This document shows positions 23,801 through 35,928 of a stretch of DNA of 64,000 nt, piece by piece. Location: the NCBI GenBank assembly GCA_008694505.1, contig VZDJ01004378.1, positions 18,678,239 to 18,742,238 of the forward strand. The letters are read 5' to 3'. Every line of letters begins with the position of its first letter. Positions within the stretch are counted from its first letter, which is position 1. Both the position numbers and the translations under genes were made by a program. This DNA is from Cyanoderma ruficeps (Eukaryota; Chordata; Aves; Passeriformes; Timaliidae). The notes under the pieces are model-generated. The model saw only the letters and a list, made by a program, of their open reading frames with translations. It searched no databases and was not told the origin of the DNA.

Positions 23801-26800
23801 TTTTTCTTAATGCAACATTGATAGCCTGCTTCTTTGCACATCCTTTGTGGATACACAACTACATCCTTGTGGATAAAAAAGGAAGAAGAAATCTTAAAGT
23901 ATATTTTACCTATGTCATATTGTGTCTTCCTGTGACAGAGCCAAAACTACTTCAAAATCTTATCACAGTCTGACAATGTGACTTTTTTCAATGCCCTGTA
24001 GCACTGAAAAGAATGTGCAAACTGGACTCTTCTAAAAGCATAGGATGGGCAGCCCTCCATCTTCCATTAAGGGAACACAGAAAGATATTTCATAGATTTT
24101 GGTCAGTTGAGCCAGGCTGTGCACACTTTTCTGCCCCTGTACAAAGCAGCATCCAATGACTCCCATACTCACCTGCCTCTTCCCCTCACCTCTAGGGAAA
24201 TCCCACCTGTGCTACCAGCACAATCGTGATCAGATTTTGGGGCTGTGATTTTCTTTATGGCTTATGAAGTGACTTGCCAATATCACTGCATCTCTGTCCA
24301 GCTTTACTGTCAGCAACATCTGAGAAACCTTGGAATATGTTCTGTTCAGGGAAATGGGAAATGTATTTAGTAAGATCTGTGATACTAACAATACTGCTTA
24401 GACAGAGCAATTTTGGGGAAGGATTTTTTGTTTGCGTGCAACAGAAGTTCTAAATCTGAGACAGGGTGACAGGGTGTATGTGTATTCTTGGAGTATGGCT
24501 TCTGTTAATCATGTGGGAAGTGACACATTTTTTGAATGTTAGAGTTTACTTCCCAAGAGAACCATTGAAGCACTCGTGTATTCCCGCAGGTTTTCCTGCT
24601 CAGAATGCAAACCAGTTTGCAAACCTTATTCATATTTTAATTGATCTCATGAATTCCAGTCTGCAAAAGAGTGTATGTCAGGGTCTATATTTGGCAGAAT
24701 AAAAGTTTTATTTCAGTCCTTTGAGGGTGGTCACAAAAATCAATGTTACAATTGCAGGCTGTAAGATGTGTAAATTTAACTTTCCAAAAATTGTATTTGC
24801 AACCTTTTTGCAGTGAATGACCAAAAAAACCAGAAGAGAGTTTAAGGCTACCTAGGTGTAAAAGGAAGAGCCCCTATAAAAGAAAGGAAATGGCAGGTAA
24901 CTTATTCAACTGACTGAGGATTGATTCCTTTAATGTCATAAAGGTTGAGTGTGTGATAGTATCATTGATCCTGGGGGTTTAGGATTTATCTGTAAACATT
25001 TAAATATAAATATATATATATTTTTTTGCCTTCTGAGTTTGTGCATTGATTTTATATTGGTTATTTCCATTATCCTCACAGTTTTTCCTTAAGAATCTGT
25101 TTTTCCATTCAATGTGTTGCTCACTCAGAAGGAAGGAAATATTAAGAAAGTGAAATCAAATTGATAAATATTCACTGCACCTTGGGAATACAGGATCTTC
25201 CAAATTTTGTCTTCTTCCAATTCCGCAGATGACTTTGGCAGTCCTTTTTTCTTTCTGTTGTACACAGGCACCATTTTATTGCAGTGCCCCTTGATGCAAG
25301 CTGAGGTACGTATCTTAAGTGCATTTCCTTTAGTGCTTCATTGGCATTTGTTCTTGTCACTCAGTGGAATAATATGACAGAAACAAATGACAAGCTTCCG
25401 TCTTGCTAAATACAAAATGGTCTGCACACAGCTAAAAGAACTCTTGCTTGCTTTGTTTTTGAAAGTGCTTTGTGGAAAATAAAATGCTAATAAGAGACAG
25501 CACTTCTTTAAGTATTTTCTGATTTAATGTACACCTGACAGACCTCCGGGGAAAAAGAAATCATCTTTCTATTTTTTAAAATTTTTTTAACCTATTTATG
25601 AATTTTTAGCCTTTTCATACAACAAGAGGTGACAGATACAAATAGAATTCACATAACGTGAAATAGATAACTCTGTATCATTGAGATACAAAAGTAAGGA
25701 GCAGTGCCATAAAAAATAATCTTCAGAAATATGAAACAAGGAAGTCTGTACTGTGAAAAAAGGACAGTGTAGCAGTGATTAACATAATTGTATTCACTGC
25801 GTAGGTTGCGTTTTACCAAGTAAAAAAATTGAAATAGAGCAAGCTAATATTTCTAATTTACATTTAAATACTTTCTATAAAACAAACAGTCATGCAATTA
25901 ATACCTGAGGGAATACATCATCATAAATACTCTAGTCAGATAATACCAGAGTACTTATAATACAGAGGCTACATATTTTTATTAACTGTTTTCAAAAGGA
26001 TAGCAAAACCCTTATATTTTATAATCATTTATCTCTTTGGTTCCTAAAATTCTTAGTTTCTTTTCAGTATTTTTTAATGGAATTTAATTAGGAATTAAAT
26101 CATTGAGGCTTAAGCACAACCAAATATGATTATTGTAGTCTGGTAAAGTGGCAAACACACAAGCTCAAAATAAATTTCATTCAAAGGTCATTAAAAATAT
26201 AGTGGTGACTACTTATCTTTTTAGTCAAAATATGAAATTTGCCTTGGAAGTTGTGTTCCTGATATGCATTTCTGATAGCTTGCTTTTCATGTATAAAAAG
26301 TTTACATTTTGAATTGCAACAGTGTGAAAACCTAGTTTGAAGAAGAGGTGAAACTGTGAATTTGCAATCCAGTAGCAATTTTTTCACTACTGAAAAATCA
26401 TTCATATGTTCAGAAAATACTACAAAAGTCCAATGGAGACTTTCTAGATACGAGTTTGTTAGTATGGAAAAAAATTAGGCCTACTTATTATGTGCCATGT
26501 ATCCTGACATAATCAGAATGAACACTGTGAATTACACTGTGATGGAAAATGCTAAGTACATATAACTAGAACATTAAGAAATTGTTTACTTTGAGAAAGC
26601 AACTGTATTCTGGGCTAGGCTTTGTTTCATTTTTTGACAGAAAGCCTCAGGCAGCTGAGAGACTAAAACAAAATAGTAACTGTGATCACTATCTTCAACC
26701 AACCTTCTCCCCAGTGAGATGTTTCACAATGAGGAGAGACTGTTTTTATAACTGCTTGCTAGCATTTGGGGCACATAACAGAGGGACATAATACCTTCTG

Positions 26801-26994
26801 GATTTTCTTGCTGCCAGAAGACTTTGTAAAATGTTCCCATTCCCCTCACAGAGATGAAGAAGGAAAAGTGACCATTCTCTTTTATTCATGGTGTGAGATG
26901 TCAGGATGACTTGTGCTATTCTTGTCAGGTCCCTGTGCATGTGTGTACAAAGAGCAGTGCACTGATGCCAGCAGATTTGTAATCCCACAGATCA
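20831..26994. other. long non-genic stretch
   Basis: Over 6 kb without a recognised gene or repeat family. The frames at 21512-22011, 24466-24702 and 26582-26988 lack domains and plausible splice contexts. A TA-rich run occurs near 25008-25027. The patch 23575-23680 is less AT-rich than its surroundings and could be conserved, but has no specific signal. Confidence 0.5.
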
Positions 26995-27420
26995 GAATCA
27001 TAGAATATAGAATGGTTTGGGTTGGGCAGGACACTAAAATTCTCTAGTTACAACCCCCCTGCCATGGGCAGGGGCGCCTTCCACTAGACCAGATTGCTCA
27101 GAGCCTCATCCAACCTGGCCTTGGACACTTCCAGAGGTAGGACATCCACCACTTCTCTAGGAAACACGTTTCTGTGCCTTAAAACCCTCACAGTAAAAAG
27201 CTTCTTCCTAATATCTAATCTAAACCTTCTCTTTTTCAGTTTGAAGCCATTTTGCTTTGTCCTGTCTCTACACACCCTTGTAAATAGTTCCTTTCCATCT
27301 CTCTGGTAGGCTACCTTCAGATACTGGAAAGCTGTTACAAAAGTCTCCCTGGAGATTTCTCTTCTCCTGGCTGAACAGCCCCAACTCTCATATAGAAATC
27401 TTCTCCTATTGTGGTCATTC
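26995..27420 (-). mobile_element. CR1 LINE, 3'-end fragment, reversed
   Basis: The + strand shows the reversed CR1 3' end: AGAATCATAGAATATAGAAT, GGTTTGGGTTGG, the CCATGGGCAGGG palindromic block, CCAACCTGGCCTTGGACAC, TTCTTCCTAATATCTAATC, then CTCCTGGCTGAACAGCCCC. It is 5'-truncated and moderately diverged, younger in look than the copies at 16.6 or 34.8 kb. The short frames on both strands across it are repeat shadows. Confidence 0.93.
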
Positions 27421-28869
27421 CAGGAAAGTGTTAATACGTAAATGCCAAGGCAAGACAGCAGAAAACCATTTTACACATTTTACCATTTTACATAAAATGT
27501 TCATATTGTTTCTAAATCACTTTTTATACGATGGGTAAATAAATCATATTGCATTTGCATCTTGGTCTGCATGTTCACAATCCCTCAGAGTACTCCCATT
27601 CTTACTCTTGCTAGATCTGAATATAGGAGGGCTCTTTTGGATAATTAGCAGGACAAAATAGCCTTTCAATCACAGAAATGTACACTTATTCTCAGAATTT
27701 TGTAAATCCTGGTTGCGTAACTATTCATTTAATAGTTGCATAGCAGTAATTTATACATAAATATCTTAACATAGAGTCAGACTTTCTACAGAAAATGTGT
27801 AATTGTTCTGGAGAAAATAAAAACTTGTCAGTTTATTCCAGTCACATAATCTGTAAATTTGTCTGTAAATATGTCTCAGACCAGGGTCCCTTATTCTCAA
27901 GATGTTTCATTCTTCCACTGAATTTTCTCTAACCTGAGCAGTGAAGTCTACCCAGATTTGACTTTTTGGACAATAAGTTGATGCAGGGAGAAACTAGGCA
28001 TAATTAAGCCCTGCATTTTTAACAGTTTTTCCCTTCATATCTTCACTCCCAAACCATTCTTTTTCATCTATTGATTTTCCATTCCATTGCTGTCTGGCTG
28101 CAATTTGAACATTATCTGAGATAAGAGTGAAAGGTTTTTCTTGTGATAGTTCCATGAAGCCAAACATTGACTCATTTCTTCTGTATATCAAAGTCTGAAA
28201 TAGATCAAATAAAACCAGTCTGAGAAATATTTCACTCTCTTTTCTCCTCTCTTGGAGACATTGATGTATGTCTCTTGGGAATAAAAAATATCCTGCTCTC
28301 CTATCCATGGTGCTGACACATTGGTCTTGTCACTGCACAGTGACTGATAATAATAATGGTTGAAATCACTTTCAGATATACTCATGACCAAATATGGTCA
28401 AAACTGAAGTTGAAATATTGTTCATGCTATAATTGCTAGGGGAAAATGGTCTTCATGGTTTCTGTTGTTACTGTTTTGTTGGGGTTTTTTAAATGTCACT
28501 TTCTGAACTGTGCAATAAAACAGTAAGAAGGCTATGCTAGTGACAGCCATGTCAGGAAATTCATGTCTAATTCAGATTTACCTGCCATTCTTGAGATGCA
28601 GAGATTTATTTATGTATCTATAGATAGTTGTATCTATGGGTATAGCTAAATAATTGCTTTTAGGACTTTTTTCTATAATCCTGAAGAAAATGATCCATGA
28701 TTTGATCCTTCACAGGGTCCCATGTTTGTATTCTGAGCTCAGAATTTTTTATTTGTTCCTTTGGCGATTTTAGCCTTGCTGTCATGCCAATTACCGTATA
28801 TGCAGAAGCTTTAGTAAAGAATTAACATAGATGTGACCAATAGAGCACTGGCCAAAAACAAGACCCCTT
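27421..28869. other. non-genic AT-rich sequence
   Basis: No gene seen. CATTTTAC repeats occur near 27467-27495. The minus-strand frames at 27994-28391 have no recognisable domain. Confidence 0.55.
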
Positions 28870-28875
28870 TAGGAA

Positions 28876-28935
28876 GGCTGGAGGTCAGCCGAGGTGTATT
28901 GTCTTGAAGATTGTTAGGAAGACAATCTCAAGACA
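28876..28935. repeat. two adjacent short hairpins
   Basis: GGCTG (28876-28880) pairs with CAGCC (28886-28890). Next to it TGTCTTGAAGATTGT (28900-28914) pairs with ACAATCTCAAGACA (28922-28935), 14 pairs with one bulged A and a 7-nt loop. No retroelement was recognised around them. Confidence 0.75.
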
Positions 28936-29284
28936 GTGCTTGGCCAACAGTATTTTCAAGATACTATTAGTATGAAGGTAAACCTTTGAACAGCAGTGGA
29001 AGTGCCAAAGTCTGAACAGACATGGGACTGATTATGAGTGCCCCTTAGTCAGTCTTAATGCTAATGTCAGAGAATAAGTGTGCTTTTGTGTTTTAAAAAA
29101 AGGACAGAGGCATAGAAATCTGAGGCTCAACACATTCCAGGCATGCCTCTCAGTTCCAAACATGATTTAATGGTGATTTCCCAAAAGTAATTAAAAAAGT
29201 AACTATACTCAGTCTCCATCTTAAAATTGGAACAGGCTATTAAGAGAACTGGAAAGCCTCTAGTTTACCAGCTGGATTGAAGTG

Positions 29285-29535
29285 TTTCATTTATTTAGAA
29301 GTGCAAAAGAGAGGCTGAGAAAGACTATGAACACTGTCTCCAAATATCTTTCTGTGCTAAACTGCAGTGTGAGGAAAAATTGCTTAAATAAATATGTTAA
29401 AAGACTTTTAAAAGAGCTCCTGAGCACTGGTGTGAGAGAGTGTCATGCTGGAAATACTCTTGTCTTCATCACACCAAAGCTGTGGAACAATGTTTCAAAA
29501 GGAGGAGGGGTAAAAGATTTCATTAGTTCTTAGAT
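29285..29535 (+). mobile_element. very old CR1-like LINE fragment
   Basis: Landmarks in order are AGAGAGGCTGAGAAAGACTATG, TCTCCAAATATCT, AAGCTGTGGAACAATGTTTC and a GGAGGAGGGGTAAAAGATTTC block. These fit the later half of ancient CR1 copies (AGGCTGAGAAGGGACATGAT, TTCAAATATGT, GCTGTGGAACA, GGAGGTGGTGGAATC). Similarity is weak and gapped. The 83-codon frame here (29282-29533) has no domain and probably derives from the repeat. Confidence 0.5.
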
Positions 29536-29654
29536 TTATGAAAGGTATAGAACATAATTATTCACCATGACAAATCATAATATTTACAAACTTTTCAATT
29601 CTTGTACCTGTGGTCTAGACAGAGTGACATAGAGAAGAAAGCTGATCCAAGGGG

Positions 29655-30183
29655 ATGATTGTCCTGTTCTACTCTTCACTGCTGCAGCATCACCTTGAGT
29701 ACTTTGTGAAGTTTTGGGTGCCAAAACACAAGACATGAAAATATTAGAGATTGTCCAAAGGAGGGGAAGGGTAAGGAGGAAGGTGTATAAAGAGTGGCTG
29801 AGAACACTTGGTCTGTTCAGCCTGGAGGAGAGGAGACTGAAGGGAGACCTCATCACAGCTACAACTTCCTCATGAGCGGAAGAGGAGGAGCAGGAACTGA
29901 TTTCACTCTCGTGGCTGGTGACAGGACCCAGGGAATGAAGCTGAGTCAGGGCAAATTTACTTTATGTCAGGAAAAAGGTTCTTTGCCCAGAGAGGGATTT
30001 GGTACAGGGACAGCCTCCCTGGAGAAATAGTCACAGCCCCAAACTTGACAGAGTTCAAGAAGCATTTGGACAACGCTGTTGGGCACGTGGAGTGACTCTT
30101 TGGGGGTGTTCCTGTGCAGAGTCAGGAGCTGGGCGTTGTGAGTCCCTTCCAACTCAGGATATTCTATGATTTTTTGATTCTGT
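29655..30183 (+). mobile_element. CR1 LINE fragment with a distinct 3' UTR
   Basis: The copy runs from the ORF2 end (CCTTGAGTACTTTGTGAAGT, TTTTGGGTGCCAAAACACAAG, TTGTCCAAAGGAGG, GTTCAGCCTGGAGGAGAGGAG) to the 3' end (ACAGCCCCAAACTTGACAGA, GTTCAAGAAGCATTTGGACA, CTTTGGGGGTGTTCCTGTGC, CCCTTCCAACTCAGGATATT, then CTATGATT). Its 3' portion differs from the copies at 11.5 and 27 kb, so it is another subfamily. Frameshifts and stops show it is dead. The small frames on both strands here are shadows. Confidence 0.92.
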
Positions 30184-33100
30184 GACCCCATAAGACTTTG
30201 CCATCACCTTCTATAATATTGCTGTTTCAGAGCAATCAAAATCCTTCTATTTCTAGTGCTGTTAACCTGACATATTTTATGGATACTAAACCATGTTTAA
30301 AATAAAAGAGCATATGCAGAGCTAAGATCAGCTGTTATTCCAATTGTTTATGAGATGAATAGGTAACAGCAGTCTTGGAGATACAGTTATCCAGGAAGCA
30401 CAAGGAGCATGAAGTTTAAAATTAAAAATATCATGCCACTGAAGTGTGATGAAGTTATAACAGCTTTATGACCATTTCTCCAGTAGGCTGCCTTTGCTTT
30501 ACAGGCCTTGGTGTGCCATTAAATTCACTATGAAGAGCAAGCTGGGAAAGAGCAGAGAAATTTCATGTCAATAAATAAATGGGGAATTAAAATTGTTTCT
30601 TGTGAGGGAGTCAAAGGGTTTGGTTAATAACAATATTAATCTTTTTCTAATTCTGCTTTCTTCTTTCCCAGCTAACATATGGATGTGGTCTTATTTTGAT
30701 GAAACATTTGCTGGCAGTAGAAAATTTAAGGAAAGTAGATTAGCATTATGTACTGCAAACACTATGTTTTTCAGTACTTTTATACCTTAAAAATATCATT
30801 GAGGAAAAAACAAATTGATCTGAATTCCCAGGGAGTATGGTAGTGCCGAGATTCAGGAGAATCATTAAGTCAAAGTTTTCTATTAACTCCAACATACAAA
30901 ATTTAATTTTGCCCATACAAAAGCAACTATATTTCTTGCTGTTGAGGCATACCAGTTTTTCTAACATAAAATATAAAATACATACAGAAAGACTCAGGAA
31001 AAAAAGAAGAAACATTCTCAGTCCATTGTGAGATGACTAGAGGATAGGTCGCTTCTGGGCATTATTAGAAGTTGAAACCCAAACCCATAACAATCCCAGA
31101 TCTGTAGGCCTCAGCTCTTTGCGATCCCAGTTTGTTACTGCCTAAGCTTGAGGATTTGCCCTGGGACTTGAAGTGGCTGACAATTTTTCAGCTTGACTTT
31201 AATATTATTTTAAATCACCAAAATAATTAATTTTAAGAAATACTTTGTGCTTTGTTTTTGCTGTAAGGGATTTTACTAGACGGGTTTAGTGATGCTTACC
31301 AAGCTATAGTTTTTAAGAAGAATATGGCAGTCTGCAAACAAGGCTTTTCTGTGTATCACAAACGTTTTTCACTGACACTTGACAAATGAGGGTGTAGCTA
31401 AAGAGGGCTTGAGAAAAAGAGATTTTTGAAGACACACAGCTAATTGATAATCCAGTTTGTTCATGCTCAAGAGAGATTTTCATCAGCCAGTCACTTTTTG
31501 CACAAAGATTGTCATGCGTTTAACCAAAAGATTCCTGAAAAGAAAACGAATTTATCTTATTTTATATTACTTTATTGATTTTATGCTATACCATATCAAA
31601 TGTTATGATTAGTTTGAAAAACATCCTATCCCTGTGGCTTGAAAAAAGAATTCTTGAATGTCCTCCAACAAGATAAAGTACATTGTTGAAATTGTATCTG
31701 TTGAAAAAGATTTCTGAAGGCAAGAGATTATCCAAGTTAGCAAGCAATTTAGCAAATTAGTGTAGAATTTCAGTAAGCATCCAGATTAAATTAGTGTGGA
31801 ATTCTGTATTATAACTGTGGTGAAAAAACTTTTTATATCCTCATAGTTTTGACCCTTTGAATGATCACCTGTCATGAGAGCACAGTTAAGACAATGTTGT
31901 GTCCTTGTGAGTATCTACATTAAAAAGGGACAACAGTGGTTCCTGTTAGTGTTCTGCATCTGTTATTAGTTTCTATATTACTCTGAATGAAAAGCTGTGA
32001 TTACGAGGTCTGTGAGTTGATATTTCACTCTGTAAAAACCAGGATGGCCTCTGGTATCACCTATGCTGTGATAGGTCTTTGACAACAGTCGTTTTTGTCT
32101 TTTTCAGAGGTAAACACAGATGAAAATGGATAGGGGCATCACATAAATGAAGTTGTCTGTTACACCTGAGCGAGGTGGCTGCAGGTTGTGAAATCATCTC
32201 TTGTACTTAAGAGTGAGAGAGGGGAAAGATTCATACTGAGATGGACAATGTCTCCCTCTGTCACAAAGGTCAGTAAACAGTATTGATGAAATGTTCTTTT
32301 GGATCCCTCAGAATAATGCTAATTTCAAATTCCTTAAGCAACTAGACTTCATAGTAGGCATGTAATAAACCTGAGGGGCAAGGTGACCCTTATTTTCAAA
32401 CAAGATAGATATTAATGTATTAATTTACATTACATTTACATTACAGAATTTACAGTGTATGATGTAATAGTTGTGTCTGTATTGCATTTCATTACTGATG
32501 GCAAGGAAGCAACTTTGGATACATCTGCAATACAAAAGAGTGCACTGACTATCATGCCTTCTTAGGTATGCACCAGGATCAGATTTCAGATTTAAAAACC
32601 CCCAAACAAACAAAATACCCAATGAGCACTCCTACATTTTTTGAGACAGTGGACGGAAAACCTGGTGTTTTTCTTACAAAAATGAAGGAGTTTTATTTTG
32701 TAGGTGGGAGACATGCAAATTCAAAGCTTTATCAGAATTCTGAATCATATTTAAAATAGTCATATCTTGTGTCCACTGTAAGACAGGACCCCAGATCAGG
32801 AGACTGCTGTGATATAACAGGCTACCTGGAAAGAGGTAATTTAGTCATTCAGATTAGGGGTTTGTGCTGTACCATTACTTCCAGATGGAGATAAAGCCAG
32901 AGAGAGCTTTTAGCCAATGGCATACTATTGGTTGGCATCACACTTAGCAAAACATTGTGGTCTCCTTTTAAATTCAATATGTGTGATTTCTTCATTGCCT
33001 GTTCTCAGGCATGGAAACTGACAAATTTTTTAATGAAATATAAATAGTCATTTAATATGAAGTTAATATTTAAGTTGATATAGTTAGCTATGTGTTTCCT

Positions 33101-34779
33101 CTAAGGGACAATTAGCCAGTACATTGCATTATTTGTGTCTTCCAGTGTTTGCTGTGAGTAATAGCTAACAACAAAGAGCGATAAAGTACTGAATCTGACT
33201 CCTTGTAATATTCTGTTTTGCTACGACAGACATGGGGAGTAGAAGATTAATTTTAATGTACCTACCAGAACAGAAAAAAAAAAAGATTAAATAAATGATT
33301 TCTTTACATTTCAAGGATCAATTACATAATGAAGCAAAACCCTCCTGCAATACTTATTGATCTTCTCGGGGTTTTTCTGTGCCAAAAATAAAAAAGTTTT
33401 TTTTACAAATTTCCTTCAATTGCTCTTACTGGGGTATTTTTCCTTAAACCCTTATACAGTTATTGGCTAATCAACATGTAACACGGTCTATAATTAAAAC
33501 CAAACTGAATCAAACCAACAAATCCAAACAAAATAATTATTTATTGTATCAATTTTCTTTTCTTTAAAAAAGTAAACACCACATCTCTTAAGCACAGATT
33601 TTGCTTCATGTGAAAAAACCTTACAATGTCTTTTTGAAAATACAAGGGTTTTTAATGGAAATCTTTTCTAATTCTTGTATTTTAGTCAGTAAGAACAATG
33701 CCTTTAGAAAAATATTTTTAGTTCAGCACAGAAAGATATGACCTAAAAGGAAGTGGTTACAGCTCATTGCAAGATTTCCACCAGTGGTACCTTAGTCTTA
33801 TATGCTTCCAGGATTATTACTGTGGTGATAATGACTTAATTACAAGTAAATTTAGTTTGAGTTATGTTTGAAGTAACAGAATGCAAGATAAAACTTATGC
33901 AAAGCTCCTTGCATATTGATATAGATTTCAAAGCAGCCCCTGTTCTGTAAATATACCTTCTAGAAGTTAGCAAAATACAAGCTTACAAAGTACTTAGCAC
34001 TCTACCTCCTACTCTGTCTTTTAAATGTTCAAAGTATGGTAGCATATAAATTTTTATAGTTATTTATATTTTGGGAGGATAGCACCTCATGACTGGAAAA
34101 TAAGAAAAAAATGGTAGTGAAAAGGTAAAAAAAAAGTGATATAAGCAAAAATGTGTCTATTAAGTTGACCTCAAGACTGAGAACACATTTTTGAAACAAA
34201 GAACAATCAAGGATGGAGGTAATTGAGAAGTGGTAAAGTGAGATAAATTGAAACATTGATCATCAAAGGACAATGGTATTTCATTAATGTTCAGTCTTTT
34301 CTGCTAAAATGATTGATTTCTTAGATGGAATTAATTCAGTGAACTTCATCTGTATCAATTTAAGTAAATATCTTTTGCTGTGTTTTGCAATATGATATTA
34401 TTGTCTATGGTGGAAAGTAAAGGAATTGATAAAAGAACAAGGGATTGTATGACAAACTGTCTAAGAAGGCTATCATGGGTCATGCCAAAGGTATAATAAA
34501 GGTATAATAACAGGAATGACATACCTCAGACCAATTTCTGAGATTGTTCCTGTTTCATGCATTCATTAGTAACGTCAGGATATGAACAAATGCAAGTCTA
34601 TGCTTTTTTAATTTGGGAGTCCTTGACACTGCCAAGATGACCAAAATGTTGTACAAGAAGGGTCAAATGTCCTTTCCGACTGAAGAGTGAGAAAATTGAT
34701 TGCATGACATGCAAAAATCTCATAGTCCAAACATTTTTAGTCTGAGGCAACAATTAAATAGCTAGAAATAAAAGAGGAG
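30184..34779. other. long non-genic AT-rich stretch
   Basis: About 4.6 kb with no recognised gene. An exact 11-bp tandem duplication, AAGGTATAATA, lies at 34488-34509. The opposing frames 30746-31031 are chance frames. The last 350 bp before the CR1 at 34780 may be further decayed CR1, but no clear match was found. Confidence 0.5.
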
Positions 34780-35110
34780 GAAGAGACCTATCGGTTTTGA
34801 CTGATCATATAACAACTATGAACTATCAGTATGAAACAGCTTTGAAAAAAAATCTCATGAAATTCAAGGATGGAGTAGTTGAAATACTCTAAGGTAAGAG
34901 GTGGGAATGATCATTCTACAAGACATTGGTAAAATTTTGCTGCATTCTGATGTACCTGTAATTTGGAACACATTCTAAAGTGATCAGAGCACTCAAACAT
35001 GTGTATTATGAAGAAATATTAAAAGAGGTTGGTTTCTTTGGCCCATTTTGACCAAATAAGACTAATACATTATATGATATTTCTTCATATTTGAGGCAAA
35101 TAGATGGAAA
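34780..35110 (+). mobile_element. ancient CR1 LINE, late ORF2 part
   Basis: The order of landmarks follows ancient CR1 ORF2 closely: GAGACCTATCGGTTTTGACTG, TCAGTATGAAACAGCTTTG, AATGATCATTCTACAAGACA, TTGGTAAAATTTTGCTGCAT, AAGTGATCAGAGCACTCAAA, CATGTGTATTATGAAGAAAT and AAAGAGGTTGGTTTCTTTGG. In living CR1 these encode the C-terminal part of the reverse-transcriptase protein. Every frame is broken. Heavy divergence suggests an insertion older than the songbird radiation. Confidence 0.75.
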
Positions 35111-35290
35111 CAAAACAATTATTGAAATAAATGTCATAGAAGATCAAATGTTTAAAAATTAGTTGAGAATTAATTTGATTGACAGCTTGAATATGACTCC
35201 TAAATTTCCAAGGATCAGCATTTTGAAAACCTAGTAGAGGCAAGGGGAAATTTCTCCTTTTCCTCTTTTTGTTTTGTTCATGAACTTATG

Positions 35291-35296
35291 GAAAAG
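35291..35296. repeat. target-site duplication, left copy (GAAAAG)
   Basis: GAAAAG immediately before the LTR at 35297, identical to 35923-35928. Confidence 0.85.
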
Positions 35297-35474
35297 TGTC
35301 GTGGTGGTCAGGCATCTGCTTCACCCTGGCCAGCCCTGGCACCACGGCATGCTAGGCACGATTCAGTGTCCTGAGACACCTGCACAATCCTGTGAGTCTT
35401 GGTTAGCAAGAAAGGGGAGCAAGACGATGGCAGGAAATAAAGAGGGGACTCTGAAGAGGGTGCAAACGTCTGAG

Positions 35475-35480
35475 TTTATT
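35475..35480 (-). terminator. polyadenylation signal of the reversed LTR
   Basis: TTTATT on the + strand, AATAAA on the minus strand, in AGCAATAAACTCAGACG, downstream of the TATA-like box in the LTR's own orientation. Confidence 0.5.
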
Positions 35481-35550
35481 GCTACCCCTGACTGAGGAGA
35501 CCTCACCTCTGTTTGCCTTTAGAGAGACCAGGAGCACGCGAGTGCAACAA

Positions 35551-35558
35551 CTTTTATG
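35551..35558 (-). promoter_or_regulatory. TATA-like box of the reversed LTR
   Basis: CTTTTATG on the + strand, CATAAAAG on the minus strand, about 75 bp before the AATAAA. Confidence 0.4.
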
Positions 35559-35922
35559 TGGGGGTGGAACAGGGGGCTGGGTTCAGCCATTCACCAATGG
35601 GGAGTAACATGGGAGTGGCTCTGAACATAAGAGACATATACAGTAACAAATCACAGGGGAGTAGGAGTGGGGAGACAGGGTCCTGTCCAATCACTCAAGG
35701 GTCTCCTTGGAACTTTCCAGACACAGGGAGAGGCCCCGGAGTGACAGACAGGGCCCAGGGGTTACATAACAATGATTGATAGGTAACTGTAACTGGGGCA
35801 AACCAAGGGAAAACAAACCGGAGAGGTACATGAGGTACATGGAATAAACCACTACATAAACAACATAAGAATAATCTAGAAGGGACACAAAAAACACAGA
35901 CAACCAAATGCACACTGCTACA

Positions 35923-35928
35923 GAAAAG
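35923..35928. repeat. target-site duplication, right copy (GAAAAG)
   Basis: GAAAAG immediately after the LTR, identical to 35291-35296. Confidence 0.85.

Larger units (their letters stand above)
35297..35922 (-). mobile_element. reversed solo LTR, ERVK-like, with exact 6-bp target duplication
   Basis: The 626-bp element has TG...CA ends and is flanked on both sides by GAAAAG. Read on the minus strand it starts TGTAGCAGTG and ends CCACCACGACA, the same terminal motif as the LTR at 4459-5874. A TATA-like CATAAAAG (complement of 35551-35558) precedes an AATAAA signal (complement of 35475-35480) by about 75 bp, giving a short R region. Exact 6-bp duplications are typical of beta-type (ERVK/ERV2) elements. 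The two duplications bracket a single LTR, so this is a solo LTR and not a provirus end. The preserved duplication suggests a fairly recent insertion. Its open frames are not genes. Confidence 0.85.
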
